From: Hyaloperonospora brassicae
Lineage: Eukaryota; Oomycota; Peronosporomycetes; Peronosporales; Peronosporaceae
Direction of reading: 5' to 3'
Length of the DNA: 64,000 nt
NCBI GenBank assembly: GCA_947650285.1
Contig: CANTFL010000014.1
Location: 124,001-188,000 of the forward strand
Numbering within the stretch: the stretch's first letter is position 1; every line of letters starts with the position of its first letter. This document shows, in pieces, positions 35,013 through 48,265 of this stretch. Under the pieces are notes generated by a model that had not been told where the DNA came from, did no database searches, and saw only the letters and a program-made list of their open reading frames with translations. Position numbers and translations under genes: made by a program.

Positions 35013-36987
35013 ATGAGTCCTTACGTGCTTGAGGAAGGAATTACTCAAGATTTACTTGCTGAGAGATTAGGCTCGCAGAAACCTGAGCGGACAAGCCCTC
35101 AGCAGCATGTGGAAATATGTTCCCAGGAAGAAACCGAGACGTTGAAAGTCTTGGTCAATGAAGGATCAAGCGTTGGCGCTTATTCGATTGATCTGATAGT
35201 GCCTCCAAAGTTAACTTTGGAGACAATTCAATTGCCAACGCTAGAACCGAAATGGTTCTTGCGTGGTTTGCGTAGTGGCAAAGTCAAGCAGATCTGCATA
35301 CTCGTCACAGAGGATGAGTATTTGGCCAATATTCGGTCGTCAACAGTATTTGCTGAGAGCGAACGGGTTCTCAGCAGCTCATCGATGGGCGAAAGTCTCG
35401 TCGATGGGAAGACTTGGATTGAACGATACACGTCTCAATCCTGGAGGTCGCTCCAGTCAAATCCTTTGTATAAATATTTGATCGAATTCAGGGATTTATT
35501 CTCTGAATCAGTACCTGGCGAGTTGACTAAGGACAAACGCAATCGACACGAGATCGAGCTCAAGCCGGGCTTGAAGTACTGTGTCATGAGGCAGTGGCCA
35601 CTATCTCGCAAAAAAGTACTAGCGATCGAGAAGTTCTTTGCCAATCGATTTGCAGCGGGCCATGTGAGGTAATCAACTTCCTCTCACAGCTCTCCGACCT
35701 TCTGTGTGCGAAAGGCTACAGAAGAATGGCGGATAGTGCATGCATTTAACAAGTTGAATGCGGCAACGGTACCGTCTCAGACAACGGTACCGAGGAATGA
35801 CGAAATCATAAATGCTATGTCGAAGTGTACCATCTTCTCGTAGATAGATCTGATGGATGGCTTCTATCAGATCCTCATGCGTAAACGGTACATCCTGTAC
35901 ACAGCAGTTAGCACCCCCAGCGGTATGCTGTGGGAGTGGCTGGTGATACCACAGGGACTGAGTAACACCCCTTCAACGTTCAACAGATGTGTCACAAATC
36001 TGTTGAGACCGGTGCGAGATTTCGCACCGAGTTGCTTTGACGATGTGTTCGTCTATAGACGGGCTGTGGACGGAAAGACGGGCGTCGAAGTTTACAGAAC
36101 ACACTTTTGTAAGGTCCTTCAACATATGCGCAATCACAAGTTGTACGCCAACCTAAAGAAGTGTATATTCGCGGCTAGCGAAATACCACTTCGTGGGTTT
36201 ATCGTGGGTAAACACGGCTTACTCTCTGATCCCGAACTGATCAAGGCGATCACCGACTGGCCCGTGCCAATCGATGTCAAGGAACTGAGGAAGTTACTTG
36301 GGGCTAGCAACGTACCTGCAACAGTACTCGCGCAACTACGCCGAGATGAATGTGCATCTTTCTTTTTCACTCAAGAAAAATATGAAGTGGTCATTGAACG
36401 CTGACTATAAGCGTTTCTATGAAGGTATCAAGCGGAGCTTGATGTAATCGCCCATACTGGCAATTGTAGATCAGGACAGAACATTTCATTTTATTTGTGA
36501 CGCCAGAAATTACGCAACCGGCTGTGCATTAATGCAATTGGATATAGATGGCGCAGAGCGCGTCATCTGCGACCCGTAGCGTGATATGCAACCAGCTGAG
36601 CGTAATTTCCCAGTGAATGACAAGGAACGCTTTGCCATGAAACAGGCACTGTCTAAGTTTCGTGTCTATCTATTGGGAGATAGACAGTTCATCTTATATA
36701 CGGACCATTCGTCACTATGCACGGCCGTAAACAGTCCACATCTCTCGCAGAGAATGGCGAGGTGGCTGTCTTTCTTCGCGGAGTACAACTTCTCCGTCGA
36801 GTATAAACCAGGGCGACTGAATGTCGTCGCTGATGCGCTTTCGCGTCGACCCGATTTCGAGCCGGGCGCGCAATTCAACAGTGAGGATGAGCCCACTATT
36901 GCGACACTTACAGTTATTGTCCCGTCGTCAACACATTTTGACGATGTAAGGAAGGATGCGCGGAAGATAAGGATCTTCTGCGCTTGA
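35013..36987 (+). pseudogene. Reverse transcriptase and RNase H of gypsy element 3
   Basis: Begins at ATG 35013 (MSPYVLEEGITQ). Over about 35501-35620 it reads GELTKDKRNRHEIELKPGLK, nearer to a working gypsy RT than the altered block in elements 1 and 2. It shares the TAG before IDLMDGF (35841-35843), the C-F-D-D box and an intact RNase H triad. Confidence 0.82.
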
Positions 36988-37028
36988 TGGAGCATCTGGT
37001 GAATCCAACTCGTAAATCGTCGAACGAT

Positions 37029-38600
37029 TTATCGGCTTTGTACCTTTCTTAATCGATTCGGTACACAACACGCAACGGGTTGCTGTACTATACATCCGTT
37101 GCCGGCGACACTCTTCGTGTCGTCGTCCCCACTCGTAACAGCTTGCGCTTGCACATCATGTATAAGTGTCACGATTCCCCAACATGGGGCGATCGTGGTA
37201 GATAAAACACTTACCTTACGGTAAGTCGTGACTTTTACTGCCCCCGCCAGTACCAGTTTGTGCGCGATTACATTTGTGCTTGCGAGGTTTATCAACGAAT
37301 GAAGTCTATTCCTTCATCCCGTGCACCCTCACAGCCTCTACCCATTCCCGCAGAGTGTTGGCAGTCCGTTTCCGTGAACTTCGTCTTCGGTTTCCCCGAA
37401 GACGACCACTAGAATAATGGTATTCTTGTGTTCGTTGACCTGTTCAGCAAGATGGTGCATCTTGCTGCAGTACTCGAGTCGATCACAGCACAGGGCTGTT
37501 CTCGACTCCACGGGTTACCCCGTGAATTTGTATCCAACCTCAAACCACGGTTCACGGCGGAGTTTTGGCAATCCGTGTTCCGATCGCTCGGAACACGTTT
37601 GAAAATTTCAACATCTGACCATCCCGAAACTGATGGTCAGACAACACGTGCAAACCGTGTCCTTGAAGAGATCCTTCAAGGGCACGTCCGCTCGTTATCT
37701 ATTTGGAGCGAATTCTTACTGATGGTAGTAATTCGCCATCAATAATTCGGTGCACGCTTTAACCCACCACACACCGTTCTTCGTAACTGACTTACGCCAT
37801 TCACGTCTTCCCGCCCACTTAGAGTGTGAATCTCGGATAAGGAAGGGAGGGACTCGCTCGAGCAAAAACCGTTCTGGCCCTTGCTCACCACGTGTCGACG
37901 CTAACGTCGTCACGTATGATGTCGGTGTCGATCAAGTCGACATCGAAGAAGAAGATCATCTCAATAATAGAGATGACGATATTATTGAATCAGATGACGA
38001 TGCAGGTATTTTCAGCATCGCCAACGACTATTTGAGCGAGGATGATGACACCCTCGCTGATAAATAGAAATATGCTGGAAATAACTCTTTCTGCAGTTTG
38101 TACAAAAGGAATTAAACAAAAAAAACTCTGATCAGCAGAATGTTGTCTGCTTTCTCGAGAAACAATGGTCCGTTTCGTTCAGGATTCCATCGCTCACACT
38201 GGGTACTAGCAGAAACGGAATGCTGACAAAAATAGAAGAGCAAATATTCTTTCACTTTTTCTAAATAGGTGAATCCTAATTTTTAATGGAAATAATATAG
38301 CGATTTGACGAATATGGGCAGCAGTAAACTACTGCCTAAGTACATCAGTATCTTTTGAGTAATGCGCCGACAAGGCAACACACACACGATTGTGCTGCCG
38401 CGTAGGATGCGAACGCAACCTACATTATATGTGGGGCGTCTCCGATCGTACTGCCTATATTGGTTTTTCTTTGGACGATGAAAATAGCCCCACATTCAAG
38501 AATCTTCATTGAATTTCTGAGTTCGCGCTTTAGACGTTCAGCCTGGCAGCGTAGTGAAGAGACCTCTAAACTCAACTGATATATCTCCCTTTGATCTGTC
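37029..38600 (+). pseudogene. Integrase and tail of gypsy element 3
   Basis: Core motifs as in element 1, with Asn for the second catalytic Asp and the TAG before the core (37409-37411). A 1-bp insertion near 37728 shifts the frame after EFLLMV. The tail (about 38060-38600) is heavily diverged. Confidence 0.75.
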
Positions 38601-38787
38601 TCCAGCTCGTCCACTAGGAAATGGACATTACTTAAAACTAAAGTTGTGCATAGGCTTAATCGACACGATCCTTCGCAAAAGCAGCCTCCCTATCCTTGCA
38701 GTTCTTCCACACCGGTTACATCATAGCATTACGTCTGTCCATCTCTTGCTTTAAATCCTCGCGAAATTAATCGATTGCGCGGTCCAT
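38420..38787 (-). pseudogene. Decayed antisense bZIP-like ORF in gypsy element 3
   Basis: The start ATG at 38787 and the C-terminal GDAPHIM match the intact ORFs. The zipper half survives (DELETDQREIYQLSLEVSSL, then AERLKREL) with Leu in the same heptad positions, but the basic region is broken by stops and a frame shift. Confidence 0.5.
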
Positions 38788-38839
38788 CTTTTGTTGGTCG
38801 AGATGGTGATTCGAACGACTTAAGGGAGATTTTTCGTTC

Positions 38840-39060
38840 TCATCTACATCCTTTGGTGGACCCATACGGTGTTTAAAGCTTCCTTTCGGAGATTATCTCG
38901 AACAACCGTAACGATTTAGGACCTAGGATGGATTACCTCGTCTAGAGGCGAGAGAATAAACCCTCGTGGAACAGCTGGGGGCCATTCTTTCAGATAATTA
39001 TGGATGTGCTCGGTCTCGTCGATCAGTACGACGAGAAGCACCCCTTGACAAGGGATGGCC
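38840..39060 (+). pseudogene. Chromodomain remnant, gypsy element 3
   Basis: LVDPYGV, SFLSEII and PSWNSWGPFFQIIMDVLGLV, then QYDEKHPL follow the retrotransposon chromodomain order, with an internal stop and frame change. Confidence 0.6.
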
Positions 39061-39279
39061 ATCGTCGAATGAACGATCAGCGCATTTGTATAAGGATTGT
39101 AAAACTCAATCCTTTGAAATATCTTAGACGGGATGCGCGCGTTCCAATATGATTGATTAGGGAGGAAGGCCTTCTTAAGGGCGCGAACAAAGTTTTCAAT
39201 ACATCCCTGACAATTTTCTTTTCACTAGAGGCAAGTCAAACCTGGCTCTCGGGATAATCGGTGCAATATAAAATGAGCA

Positions 39280-40216
39280 CTGGTTGGCGACTTCTATCCA
39301 AGCCTATTGCAAAGTGCAATATTTTGTTTAGCCAAGAGTCACGGCCAATCATTTCAATGTTGCCGATACTAAGATCCACTCTTGCACCAATTAAACTTTG
39401 TCATGGTTGTGGTAGACGTGGTATTATCGATGTTTCAAAAATACATCGATGTGAAATTCTTTTTTTATGGGACAACCACTCGCATTGACATCACAACCAT
39501 GGAGTTCTGATGATTCGAGGAGTTAAATTCAATAATTCTCTTTGGTATAACATAATTATTGCCCTAGATTAAGTTGAGAAGGAATACATGGCTTGTTTAT
39601 AAGAGCTAATTGTAACACGCTATGATCCTGCTCTTCTGGCGTTTTTCGGCATAAATATTAATACTACGATCGCCTCAATCACTGGGATTGCTACGGCCAC
39701 GATGCCTTCGTAAAGAATTATCGACATCAGTACGAATGCTAGCGTCCGCATGCTTTATACTTAAACCACATGAATGCGAGCACAATTGGTTCGATTTTCG
39801 ACACGAGTACTTAGAGTTGTTGGGTGAGCTGAGCATTTCATGACGAAACGTCTTATCGACATTTCCACGAAGAACTGCAGTCGTCATTTATGCACCCACA
39901 GCGATACGGCCGGTCTTTGCGGATGCCTTCAATTGGGATGGGGGTGAGCTTCCGAATTGTTCGTATAGAAAACCGAATTTCCGGAGTCGACGTTTCTGAG
40001 ACTATTACTTGCAGCTGAAGCTGCGGAAGTTGAAGCTGGACGTGAATGATCACGTGCCTCTGCAGCATTAGGTGTTGCAAGCTTCTTGTCAGCAGCAGGC
40101 ATATTAGCACCTTCTGAACAGTCTTGGAATGCTCGCTCTTCGGCTGCACGTATGCGTGCAGCCGCTTCAGTGTCGGCCTTGTTTGTGCAGCGGATGGACG
40201 AACTGGTTATGCGATG
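39280..40216 (-). pseudogene. Antisense accessory module of gypsy element 3
   Basis: Homologous to 10578-11530. The N-terminus reads ITSSSIRCTNKADTEAAARI, then RAAEERAFQDCSEGAN and AADKKLATPNAAEARDHS, STSAASAASNS; the first codon is ATA rather than ATG. A hydrophobic stretch (AVAIPVIEAIVVLIFM) and a segment matching NIENVGRD (NIEMIGRD) follow in shifted frames. Conservation of protein-level features with element 2 shows that this was once a gene. Confidence 0.5.
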
Positions 40217-40338
40217 AAAAGTTGAAATATTATAGAAAAACCAAAAAGTGCGTTATTTTTCACAGGGCGACAAGACGGTGGTCTTTATGTTACAAACCAA
40301 TCAAATCAATCACTAGAGTAACAGATGTTTGGGGGTCA

Positions 40339-40801
40339 TATAACGGGACAGGCGCAATACATAAAATTCATGCGAAAACGTCAATTATCAAACAATATTC
40401 ATTTTGTTAATATATAATGACCATGACTCGAGAATAGAGTATGTCGGTAAAATATTTTTCTTGAGTGTTATATTCTTGGGTGAATCACTCATTAGTTAAT
40501 GTAGACACTACATCAACCGAATTATCCACCAATCGCTGCTGGAGGCACGCAACGGGTGGCGATCAGGAAACCCACATAAGGGATTGAAGTTTAACATAGT
40601 TAGATTTAGACAAAGATGATTTATTAAAGTAGCTTAACTATATAAAATACAGTTCTTTTTTCCCTTAAACACAGCATTCGAGTTCTGTTTTCTTCCTCGC
40701 GCTTCCCCACTCCACGTGGAAGTTACTTAGGGAGTACACATCCTTGCGTTCCATTAATACAAGGTCTTACCAGTCATCTGGCATGACCGTGTCCCGTTAC
40801 A
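40339..40801 (+). repeat. 3' LTR of gypsy element 3
   Basis: Starts TATAACGGGACAGG after a purine-rich GTTTGGGGGTC tract and ends CCCGTTACA, about 463 bp. It shares the TTGAGTGTTATATTCTTGGG block and the G-C closing pair of the hairpin with its 5' LTR. Confidence 0.8.
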
Positions 40802-43144
40802 CCGAAATCATTGATTTTCACCCGATAATAATTTGTGGCTAAGATGTTGTTGTTTAAGTAAAGCGACCCAGTTTGATGATGTGCAGTACATTTAGCCTTT
40901 TCTAAAAATCTGTCTTCATCTAATTTACAGCGATCTCATGCCAATTGATCTGCGACGGTAGCGCCCAGCTGACACGACGTAAGCTTTGCGGACGTCTAGC
41001 AGTTTTTGGGATCCTACTATAACAAATACCGAGAATTCAGGAAGTCTGAAATCGCATAGGTAAGTAAAGTGCAATAAACTAGCACATGCTTGTCTGGTGG
41101 AGTTTTGCGAAAGGTCTATATAGAATAGACGGCGATGTGTCTATCAAATGATGTATTGAGCGGCCGTATGATGCTATCAAATTTGAAAAATTATAAGTTG
41201 TCTTGTCTCGTAGACGCATTTTGGTGCACTGAAATGGCCTTGATAACGTTACTTTCTAAATATGTTGTTGCTGTCGTATGCTGCTAATACCATTGAATAT
41301 GGGTTTGACAAAATAAAGGACCACCTTCTAAAAAAGTTAAATAGGATCGTTCCGTTCGTCAACTAATGTAAATAAATGTTGTTACTGCAAGTGCCGGCAT
41401 CGTGTGCTGTCGCTTTGGTTTGTCATATAATGCGAATTTGGACCGTGCGGTTGCCACAGTGTAACATTATTGTGCTTTATAAGCGTCCAAAAACCAATGG
41501 TAATGATACATCAATACACCTTAAAATTCCGAACTCGAAAAGGGCCTGATGCTTTCATTTTATATTTATAAACATGCAGTAGAACAATATAATCCTTCGT
41601 AACATGATCCTCTATTTACTGTCGTGTCTCTACGTAACAGCAAACGTTCTCATCGAACGATTGTAACCAGGCGCGACAGGATCAGAAAAGAATAGACTAA
41701 TTAATAAAAATCTTGTCATTTTTAGCGTTATTAAATCGCGCTAGCCGTGTTTCTTGGTGCCTATGCATATCATATTGCGCCTAATTGGGTCCTTTACTGA
41801 GACGTAGAAAAGTATAGATTTGTAGATCATGCAGTATGTTGCGTTGGACAATATTGTCAGGGTTTCGCGACAGGTATTTTTTGCTACATTCGTGCAGATA
41901 GACATTAAGAACATATCAAGTTAAAATGAGGGTGAGCGCAATAGCAATATCCTAAATTTATGAGGTGGCAGACAACAGTCCAATTTAAAATAATTCAAGT
42001 ATAGTATAATCGACGTAGTGCCATACTTGATATTAAGTGTCGTAATTTTACTCAATTTTGGTTTGTTGTTGACCTAATCTTTGCTCTATTGTGTTCTCAA
42101 GATCCAACATATTATGTTGCTGAAAATGCGGCAAGTATGATAAAATTTGATGCCGAGGACCAAGCGTCCTATAGAATATCAGTGGGAATTAAAACTTGCA
42201 GTTTTGGCTAAACAGTCGAGATCGGAAGCAGCTCATGTCACAACATGTTGTAGATGTTATTTTGTTCATAGTGGTGGTCCAATTCCAAGTTGCGGAGCTG
42301 CCACAATTATATAGTGGAAGAATAAACGAAAACAAGCGGAGCCGCGGCTAATGTAATGTATCAAGCTAATAAAGCAGTCGTTCTCGCTCATACTTACCCG
42401 AGACATGTTTAAGATCGATGTTAATCAGCTGGCAGAAAGAAACCGTTAAGCAGTGTAATGGAGTCATTTTTTGCGATGTTACCATAGTAATAATACCTCG
42501 TTCGATTGCATGCGGAATTGCTTACCCATGCATTTATACAGTGAGATATGTCATACAGGAAAGCGTTTGCAAGTCATATAATGTCACTCAAGTCCAGCTA
42601 ATTGTTGTCGCTATCACCACGATTAGTTGTAATAGCTTAAGCTGCTTTAAATAAATTAGTTTGCAAACGAGAAAAATTAACTTGAAAATTGTTGATGAAG
42701 AAACGCACCAACCCTTTCTTTATAAAATCATTGATTTTATAAAAGCAAATGTGCAATCAAGTAAAATGTCTTTTTTAATTGGTTTGACGACTCCATGGCA
42801 GTCTTTGCACCAGTAGTTTTGATTTAATAGCTACGAAAATGGAAAGTGTATCGTTGACGACAACAATAGTACACCTTTGTCGTTTGTAAACAAGGCAGAA
42901 ATCATTCATTATTGAGATGGATTTAATTATATGATAGTCTAATAGAGAGAGCGATGAATCAGCACTCGTAGCTATCATGCTGGGTGCTATTGTATCCGTT
43001 TTTTTACGAGATATAGCAGTTCGAGGCTTGATACACTCAACTTTATTACCTCCATTAGATCCTTTTCCCCGGTATTATTCAAACCAGGGCCTACAGACCA
43101 CCTTCGTAGATACGTTATGCGATAACCGCATGGCTAGAACTGGA
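40802..43144. other. AT-rich intergenic DNA, no gene recognised
   Basis: No frame over 78 codons and no repeat or motif that I recognise. Confidence 0.55.
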
Positions 43145-43376
43145 TGTTGAAAGTCACATGACATCCTGTGTTGAAGTTGTGTGGTGTGTCTCAATGGAAG
43201 AGGCACATGCAATGAACCGTTTCGCGGACAGGAAAGACTGTTGGGATACATGCGAAGATTTATGAGATAGAAGGACGACTCTTCAGAAATAATGGAAAGA
43301 TCTTCAGACAGTAGGTATCAACCGGACTAACAACGCTAATATATATTCACTTGTTTATTTCCTCTCTGCGTTGCAG
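43145..43376 (+). repeat. 5' LTR of the copia element
   Basis: TGTTGAAAGTCACATG to TCTGCGTTGCA, 232 bp, about 95% identical to 48035-48265. The differences are concentrated in one patch near 43310. Confidence 0.85.
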
Positions 43377-43904
43377 GTCGCTTTTCTATGGGATATGAGC
43401 CTAAGTTCTGCAAACTTGTCGGATGTGTAACAAACGTACACAGATACGACTACTTCCGCTTTCACGAAAGGAGAGCGATGAAAATGAATCGGTCAACACC
43501 GAGCCCAAGAAGGACGAAGACGTGACTGTCCGTGCGTTGCTCTAAAATATGAGCACAAGGCTCGACGGATTGGAGCTCCAAATTTCGTCAAGTCCAGTCA
43601 TGATCTCAAGCGATGATCAAGCTCCCGTCCTAATGGTTCTGGACACGCCATCGCATCTTTTCAGTGCCAGGGAGATTCAAGAATTTGCTCAATATGGTGG
43701 ATTGCTCGAAGCGTCTTGCTTGACGCTACACGATCTGAATCAAGGAAAAAGTGCACTTGCTGGTGTGATAATTTCGCTCACGGCAACTTGCACGAACAAT
43801 TAGCCAGACATCAATTTCGCAGACGCCTCAGACACATCCACGGGTCGATTTCGAACGTTTTCAGCGTGGTATAGAAAAATTCGGTATGCCTGAATTGCCA
43901 TTCC

Positions 43905-44460
43905 GGACATAAAGACGTCGAAGCTAATGATCAAAAGATTTACTGGTGAAGAGCTGTACGTCGGGTTGGGTAACGGTTTTCGCGAATGGGCATTTTTTCG
44001 TTTCTGGAAGCGCTTGAGATGGCGGAAATGGCCACTGGATATCGTTGGGAGGAACGTGTCAAGGTAAAAAGGTTGTTATAGTACTTGGAAAAAGACTCGA
44101 CTGCTTCGGACTACTTTCGTCAAAATGTGGCAGCTTGGAGGGCTATTGACCCACATTTGGAGTACACAATCGAAGAAATGTACAAGATCTTTGCGATTAC
44201 GGTGACTCATGAGCAAGCATCGGCCCTGTTCATGGAGCAGAAAACCCGTCTCGAATGTGGTCTCAACACCAATTGTACCTATTATATCTTGCTGTGTCAG
44301 TGACTCGAGCGAGCGCAGAATTATCGAAAACATCGTCAATCATGCAGCTCCCAAACACAAACATAGGATGTTTATTATAATTTACCCAAATAGCCATGGC
44401 CAAGTCGCACACGCACAAGAACTCATGGCGTGGTCCCAAAAGCTTGATTATGACTAGAAG
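43905..44460 (+). pseudogene. Copia gag remnant
   Basis: FTGEELYVGLGNGFREW, then DYFRQNVAAWRAIDPHLEYTIEEMY and FAITVTHEQASALFM in different frames match the UBN2-type Gag of oomycete copia elements. The zinc knuckle is not visible. Confidence 0.6.
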
Positions 44461-44610
44461 AAGGCAAAGTATCTCGATTGCGATGTATTTGCAGCAGTTG
44501 GTGAGTCACGGAAGATTAAATGCGTGGCGCGACTGGACACAACACGCGAGACCAGCCTAATCATCCCACACACGGAGGGAATCAATTAAAATCAACAAAG
44601 AAAAAGCAAT

Positions 44611-44990
44611 TTGCCTTGGCCGTGGCCAGCCTTAGTAAAGCTGCAAAGGCATGTGCCGACATTGGATCCGGTCATGGACTCTGGGGCTAGGCTCCACATC
44701 GTGAGAGATGAATCGCTGCTTCACGATGCTGTTGATTGCAATGATCAGGATGGACTTACACTTCCAAATGATGAAACACTTCTCGTGACTAAAATTGGCT
44801 AAGTCACATTTGAGATAAAAGTCGATGATAAAGTTCACAAGGTCACTCTTTCTGAAGTCTACTACGCGCCATCTCCGATCAAGGATCTACGTCTCATCTC
44901 ATATGGTCGCCTGAAGAAACTTGGTTGCCAGTTCGTCGGCGGTGCTACTAACGGTGGCAGAATCGAGAAGGCTGTCCAAGTTGTAATTGA
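44611..44990 (+). pseudogene. Copia protease remnant
   Basis: VMDSGARLHIVRDESLL contains the D-S-G-A protease motif followed by the hallmark H-I-x-x-D-E-S. Beta strands continue to KDLRLISYGRLKKLGC. Confidence 0.65.
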
Positions 44991-45379
44991 ATTTCAGTCG
45001 GCAAAAAACGTGTGTATGTTTACTACTAAGCCGCGCGACAGGAAGCCCATGACTGAAAAATTGCTCCAAGAGATGGTACTTACTGCCATTAACGAATATG
45101 GGGGAGATCCTCAACCAAACACGGGCACGGTCATGCAATTTCACGCGCTTCTAGGCGATCTTTTGTTCGACTCTATCGAGCGCATGTCTAAGGAACCAGA
45201 TTCGGGCATTAACATCACCTACCACAACCGCTTTGAATTCGTCACCTGTTCTCAAGGTATAGGTAACCGTACTGCTCAACCGCAGTAAGAATCAGGACAA
45301 CACCCCTCGATTGAAATGATAGGAGGATTAACCTACAGCGACCTCAAAGGGCCCCATCACGTCAAAAGACAAGCATCGG

Positions 45380-46104
45380 AAAAAATACATGGAAACGTTC
45401 ATTGACTTCAAACCCAAATTACGTTCGAGTTTTTGCAGAGACAAACAAGAATCAAGTGGCGGCCAAGTTTCAAGACTTTGTTGCTAGGTTTGAAGCTGAG
45501 TTTGAATGTCGAGTGCGCGTTCTGCGCAGAATGGCGGCGGTGAGTTCGATACTTTATTGGTGGATCTCTTCTGCAAACAATCTGGAATCAAACGGCAGAC
45601 AAATGAAGCTGGTACGACTCAATCCAATGGTAAGGCGGAAAGAATGAATCACACAATTTTTAAATGGTCCGGTGTATGCTCTTTGCATCCGATATACCAC
45701 TTACTCATTGTAGCGACGCTGTTGAGGACGCTACCTTCATTTTAAATCGAAGTCCCACGCGTGCCAACGTTAAGCGAGATTCCCCGCTGGAGGTTCTCAC
45801 TGGCAAAGTTCACAGACTACAGTACTTCGTTGTGTTTGTATCACCTTGCCAGTTTTGGCGCGGCCCTTTCAAAAAGGGTCTCAAAGCCCATACATTCAGC
45901 GGATATATTCTGGGCAAGGTTGAAGGGACTAAGGGTTACAAGGCGTTACTCCGTGATGACAGTTCGATTGTCACAACGCGTCATGTCACGAACATCGAGA
46001 AGCTTGATTTTTCTATAAACAAGCTCACCGCCGATGCACTTCTATGCGAGGACGACGCTGATATGACATCTATCGCGACGTCTCGCTCCCGAAATGCTCA
46101 ATAG
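45380..46104 (+). pseudogene. Copia integrase remnant
   Basis: YVRVFAETNKNQVAAKFQDF is followed by the GGGEFD and GIKRQTN region, then NGKAERMNHTI (catalytic Glu), SPLEVLTGK and SGYILGKVEGTKGYKALL, the end of the copia integrase. At least two frame shifts. Confidence 0.7.
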
Positions 46105-46919
46105 AAACAAGGCGCGACGCGGAAGGAGGTTACTCAAGCGAACAAAACAAATCACAACAATAATACGCCAAAGACCCCGCAACTCTTGTCGAAAGGTGTG
46201 CGCAGATCGACCAGGGCAAAAATGATGTCCCGAAGGTAGGCAGAAGCTGACGGTGACGATGCCTTTGACGCACAAAAGTGTCTGCAGTCATCAAATTATA
46301 TTCGCCGATAATTTCCGCTTCATAACTTGACCAACAAACACCGTCCCAATTGGCATTCGCGGTATTGCCTACATCGACCAAGAATAAGCGCCTGGTCGAT
46401 GAGCCTGACCCGTTTAGTTATGGCCAAGGACGACGCAGCGTGAACAATTAGTTGTGGAAGGCCGCTGAGCAGGAAGAATTGCATTCGCCAGCAACACACA
46501 AGACTTGGAACATCTTCGTCCGTCCTCAAAGTGCCAGACCACTACCAACCAAGTGAGTTTACAAGACAAAACTACTTGGAAATGGTGACATCGATAAAAT
46601 TAAGGCAATACTTGTGAGTCGCGGCGATTTACAGATTAAGGGCGAAAGTTACATGATAACGTGATCGCCTGTCATTTCGATGAACAGTATTCGCATCATC
46701 GTCATATTCTCGCTTTTTTGGCGCGTACCAGCAAGACATTGCGACGTTCCCAGTGCTAATGTCAAGGTATCACTCGAAGAAGACTATACGATTTTTTTTC
46801 AGATTCGGATCGGTACGCTCATTTCCGATTCAACACTTTCGAAATTTGGTGTTGACAGCGTTTAGGATTTTGCGTTGGAACTGGAACGCGGCAATTATGG
46901 ACTCAAGTAGTCTGGGCTC

Positions 46920-47760
46920 CTTTGAAATGGGTTACTAGTGTCCACACTGTTCAACATTGGTTTTTATCAATGCATCACTCACTCTTGCGTCTCTACAACG
47001 TAGATGGGAATGAGACGGTGCTATTGGGCGTGTACGTGGACGATATTATCGTCACGGGTACAACGACCTATGTGGTGGATCGTTTTTTTGTGGAAATGAA
47101 CGTGCTTTAGTTGAAAGGAATTGGCGCTATTTATAAGTTCCTGGGCATGCATTTCCTCCATTGCTGTAATGGGAGCGTCAAAATTGATCAAGAACAAACA
47201 ATTGTTGAGATGCTCGACAAGCACGATATTTCTAATTTTATTGGTGTTCGTGTTCCTATTGGTGTTACAGAACATTTCAACTCGGAGGACCAGACATTGC
47301 TGCCAGCAGAATGCACCACACTCCTTAAGAAAGCGACCATTAAAGAGTTTCAATCGCGGTCTGGTTGCCTATTATGGCTCACGCGCTGCACGCGTCCGGA
47401 CGTTGCGTATGCAGTCCACAATATTACTCGGCGTTGCCCTGCACCGACTCTTGGTGATTGAAAGCTTGCGAAGCGCGTTGCCCGTTACTTCAGTGGTACG
47501 CGCTCGAAATTTCTGCATATGAAACACGACGACGGTCCGAAGTTCCTTCTTCGACTTGTGTCATATACTGACGCAGACTTTGCGGGAGATGTGGACGATA
47601 TAAAGTCTATAAGCGCTGGCATCCCGTTTGTCAATATTATAATTGCTGGGCGGCACTGCCGCAAACAAATAGCAGTGACTTTATAGACTGCAGAATCCGA
47701 TTTTGTGTCTGCTGCGGCTGGTGGCGTGGATAATTGGGGGTCAAGAATCTAACGCTAGAA
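46920..47760 (+). pseudogene. Copia reverse transcriptase and RNase H remnant
   Basis: LLGVYVDDIIVTGT holds the Y-V-D-D box. After a TAG at 47108-47110 come GIGAIYKFLGMHF, SGCLLWLTRCTRPDVAYAV and RYFSGTRSKFL, and the RNase H start YTDADFAGD with ESDFVSAAAGG. The fingers region upstream is unrecognisable. Confidence 0.75.
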
Positions 47761-48034
47761 ACCAGAATGCAAGTCAAGACACCTGTCGTCCTGCGCATCG
47801 ACAACAAAGAAGCAACTTAACAAATTGACAACGAGGCAGCGTCTGCAAACGAGAGACGTGCTTACATCAGGATTTAATATCACGCGGCCACGCTGAAAAA
47901 TTAAAGATGAAGACGGAGTTTGCAGGCACGAAAGATATGGTTGATATTTGTCTGACGAAGCCTATCCCAGCACCCCGACTTCAAGAGTTGTTCGACGCGA
48001 TCGGTTTAGTGCTTATTCACTGAGACGAGAGTAG

Positions 48035-48265
48035 CGTTGAAAGTCACATGACATCCTGTGTTGAAGTTGTGTGGTGTGTCTCAATGGAAGAGGCACATGC
48101 AATGAACCGTTTCGCGCACAGGAAAGACTGTTGGGATACATGCGAAGATTTATGAGATAGAAGGACGACTCTTCAGAAATAATGGAAAGCTTTAAAGGCA
48201 ATATGTATCAACCGGACTAACAAGTCTAATATATATTCACTTGTTTATTTCCTCTCTGCGTTGCA
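48035..48265 (+). repeat. 3' LTR of the copia element
   Basis: 231 bp, preceded by a purine-rich GAGACGAGAGTAG tract at 48022-48034. Confidence 0.85.

Larger units (their letters stand above)
31532..40801 (+). mobile_element. Ty3/gypsy element 3, full length, with nested TIR transposon
   Basis: 5' LTR 31532-33008 (interrupted), primer site at about 33011, gag, protease, RT, RNase H, integrase, chromodomain, antisense module, 3' LTR 40339-40801. Without the insertion it is about 8.26 kb. Flanks CCTAA (31527-31531) and CCGAA (40802-40806) match at 4 of 5 bases, a plausible 5-bp target duplication. Internal coding up to about 38.0 kb is close to elements 1 and 2; the 3' third is much more diverged. 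It shares their stops plus a private TAG in gag. Confidence 0.85.
43145..48265 (+). mobile_element. Ty1/copia element, degenerate
   Basis: Two direct LTRs of about 231 bp enclose gag, protease, integrase and RT/RNase H in the copia order (integrase before RT). All frames are broken by stops and shifts. No target duplication is evident. Confidence 0.85.
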
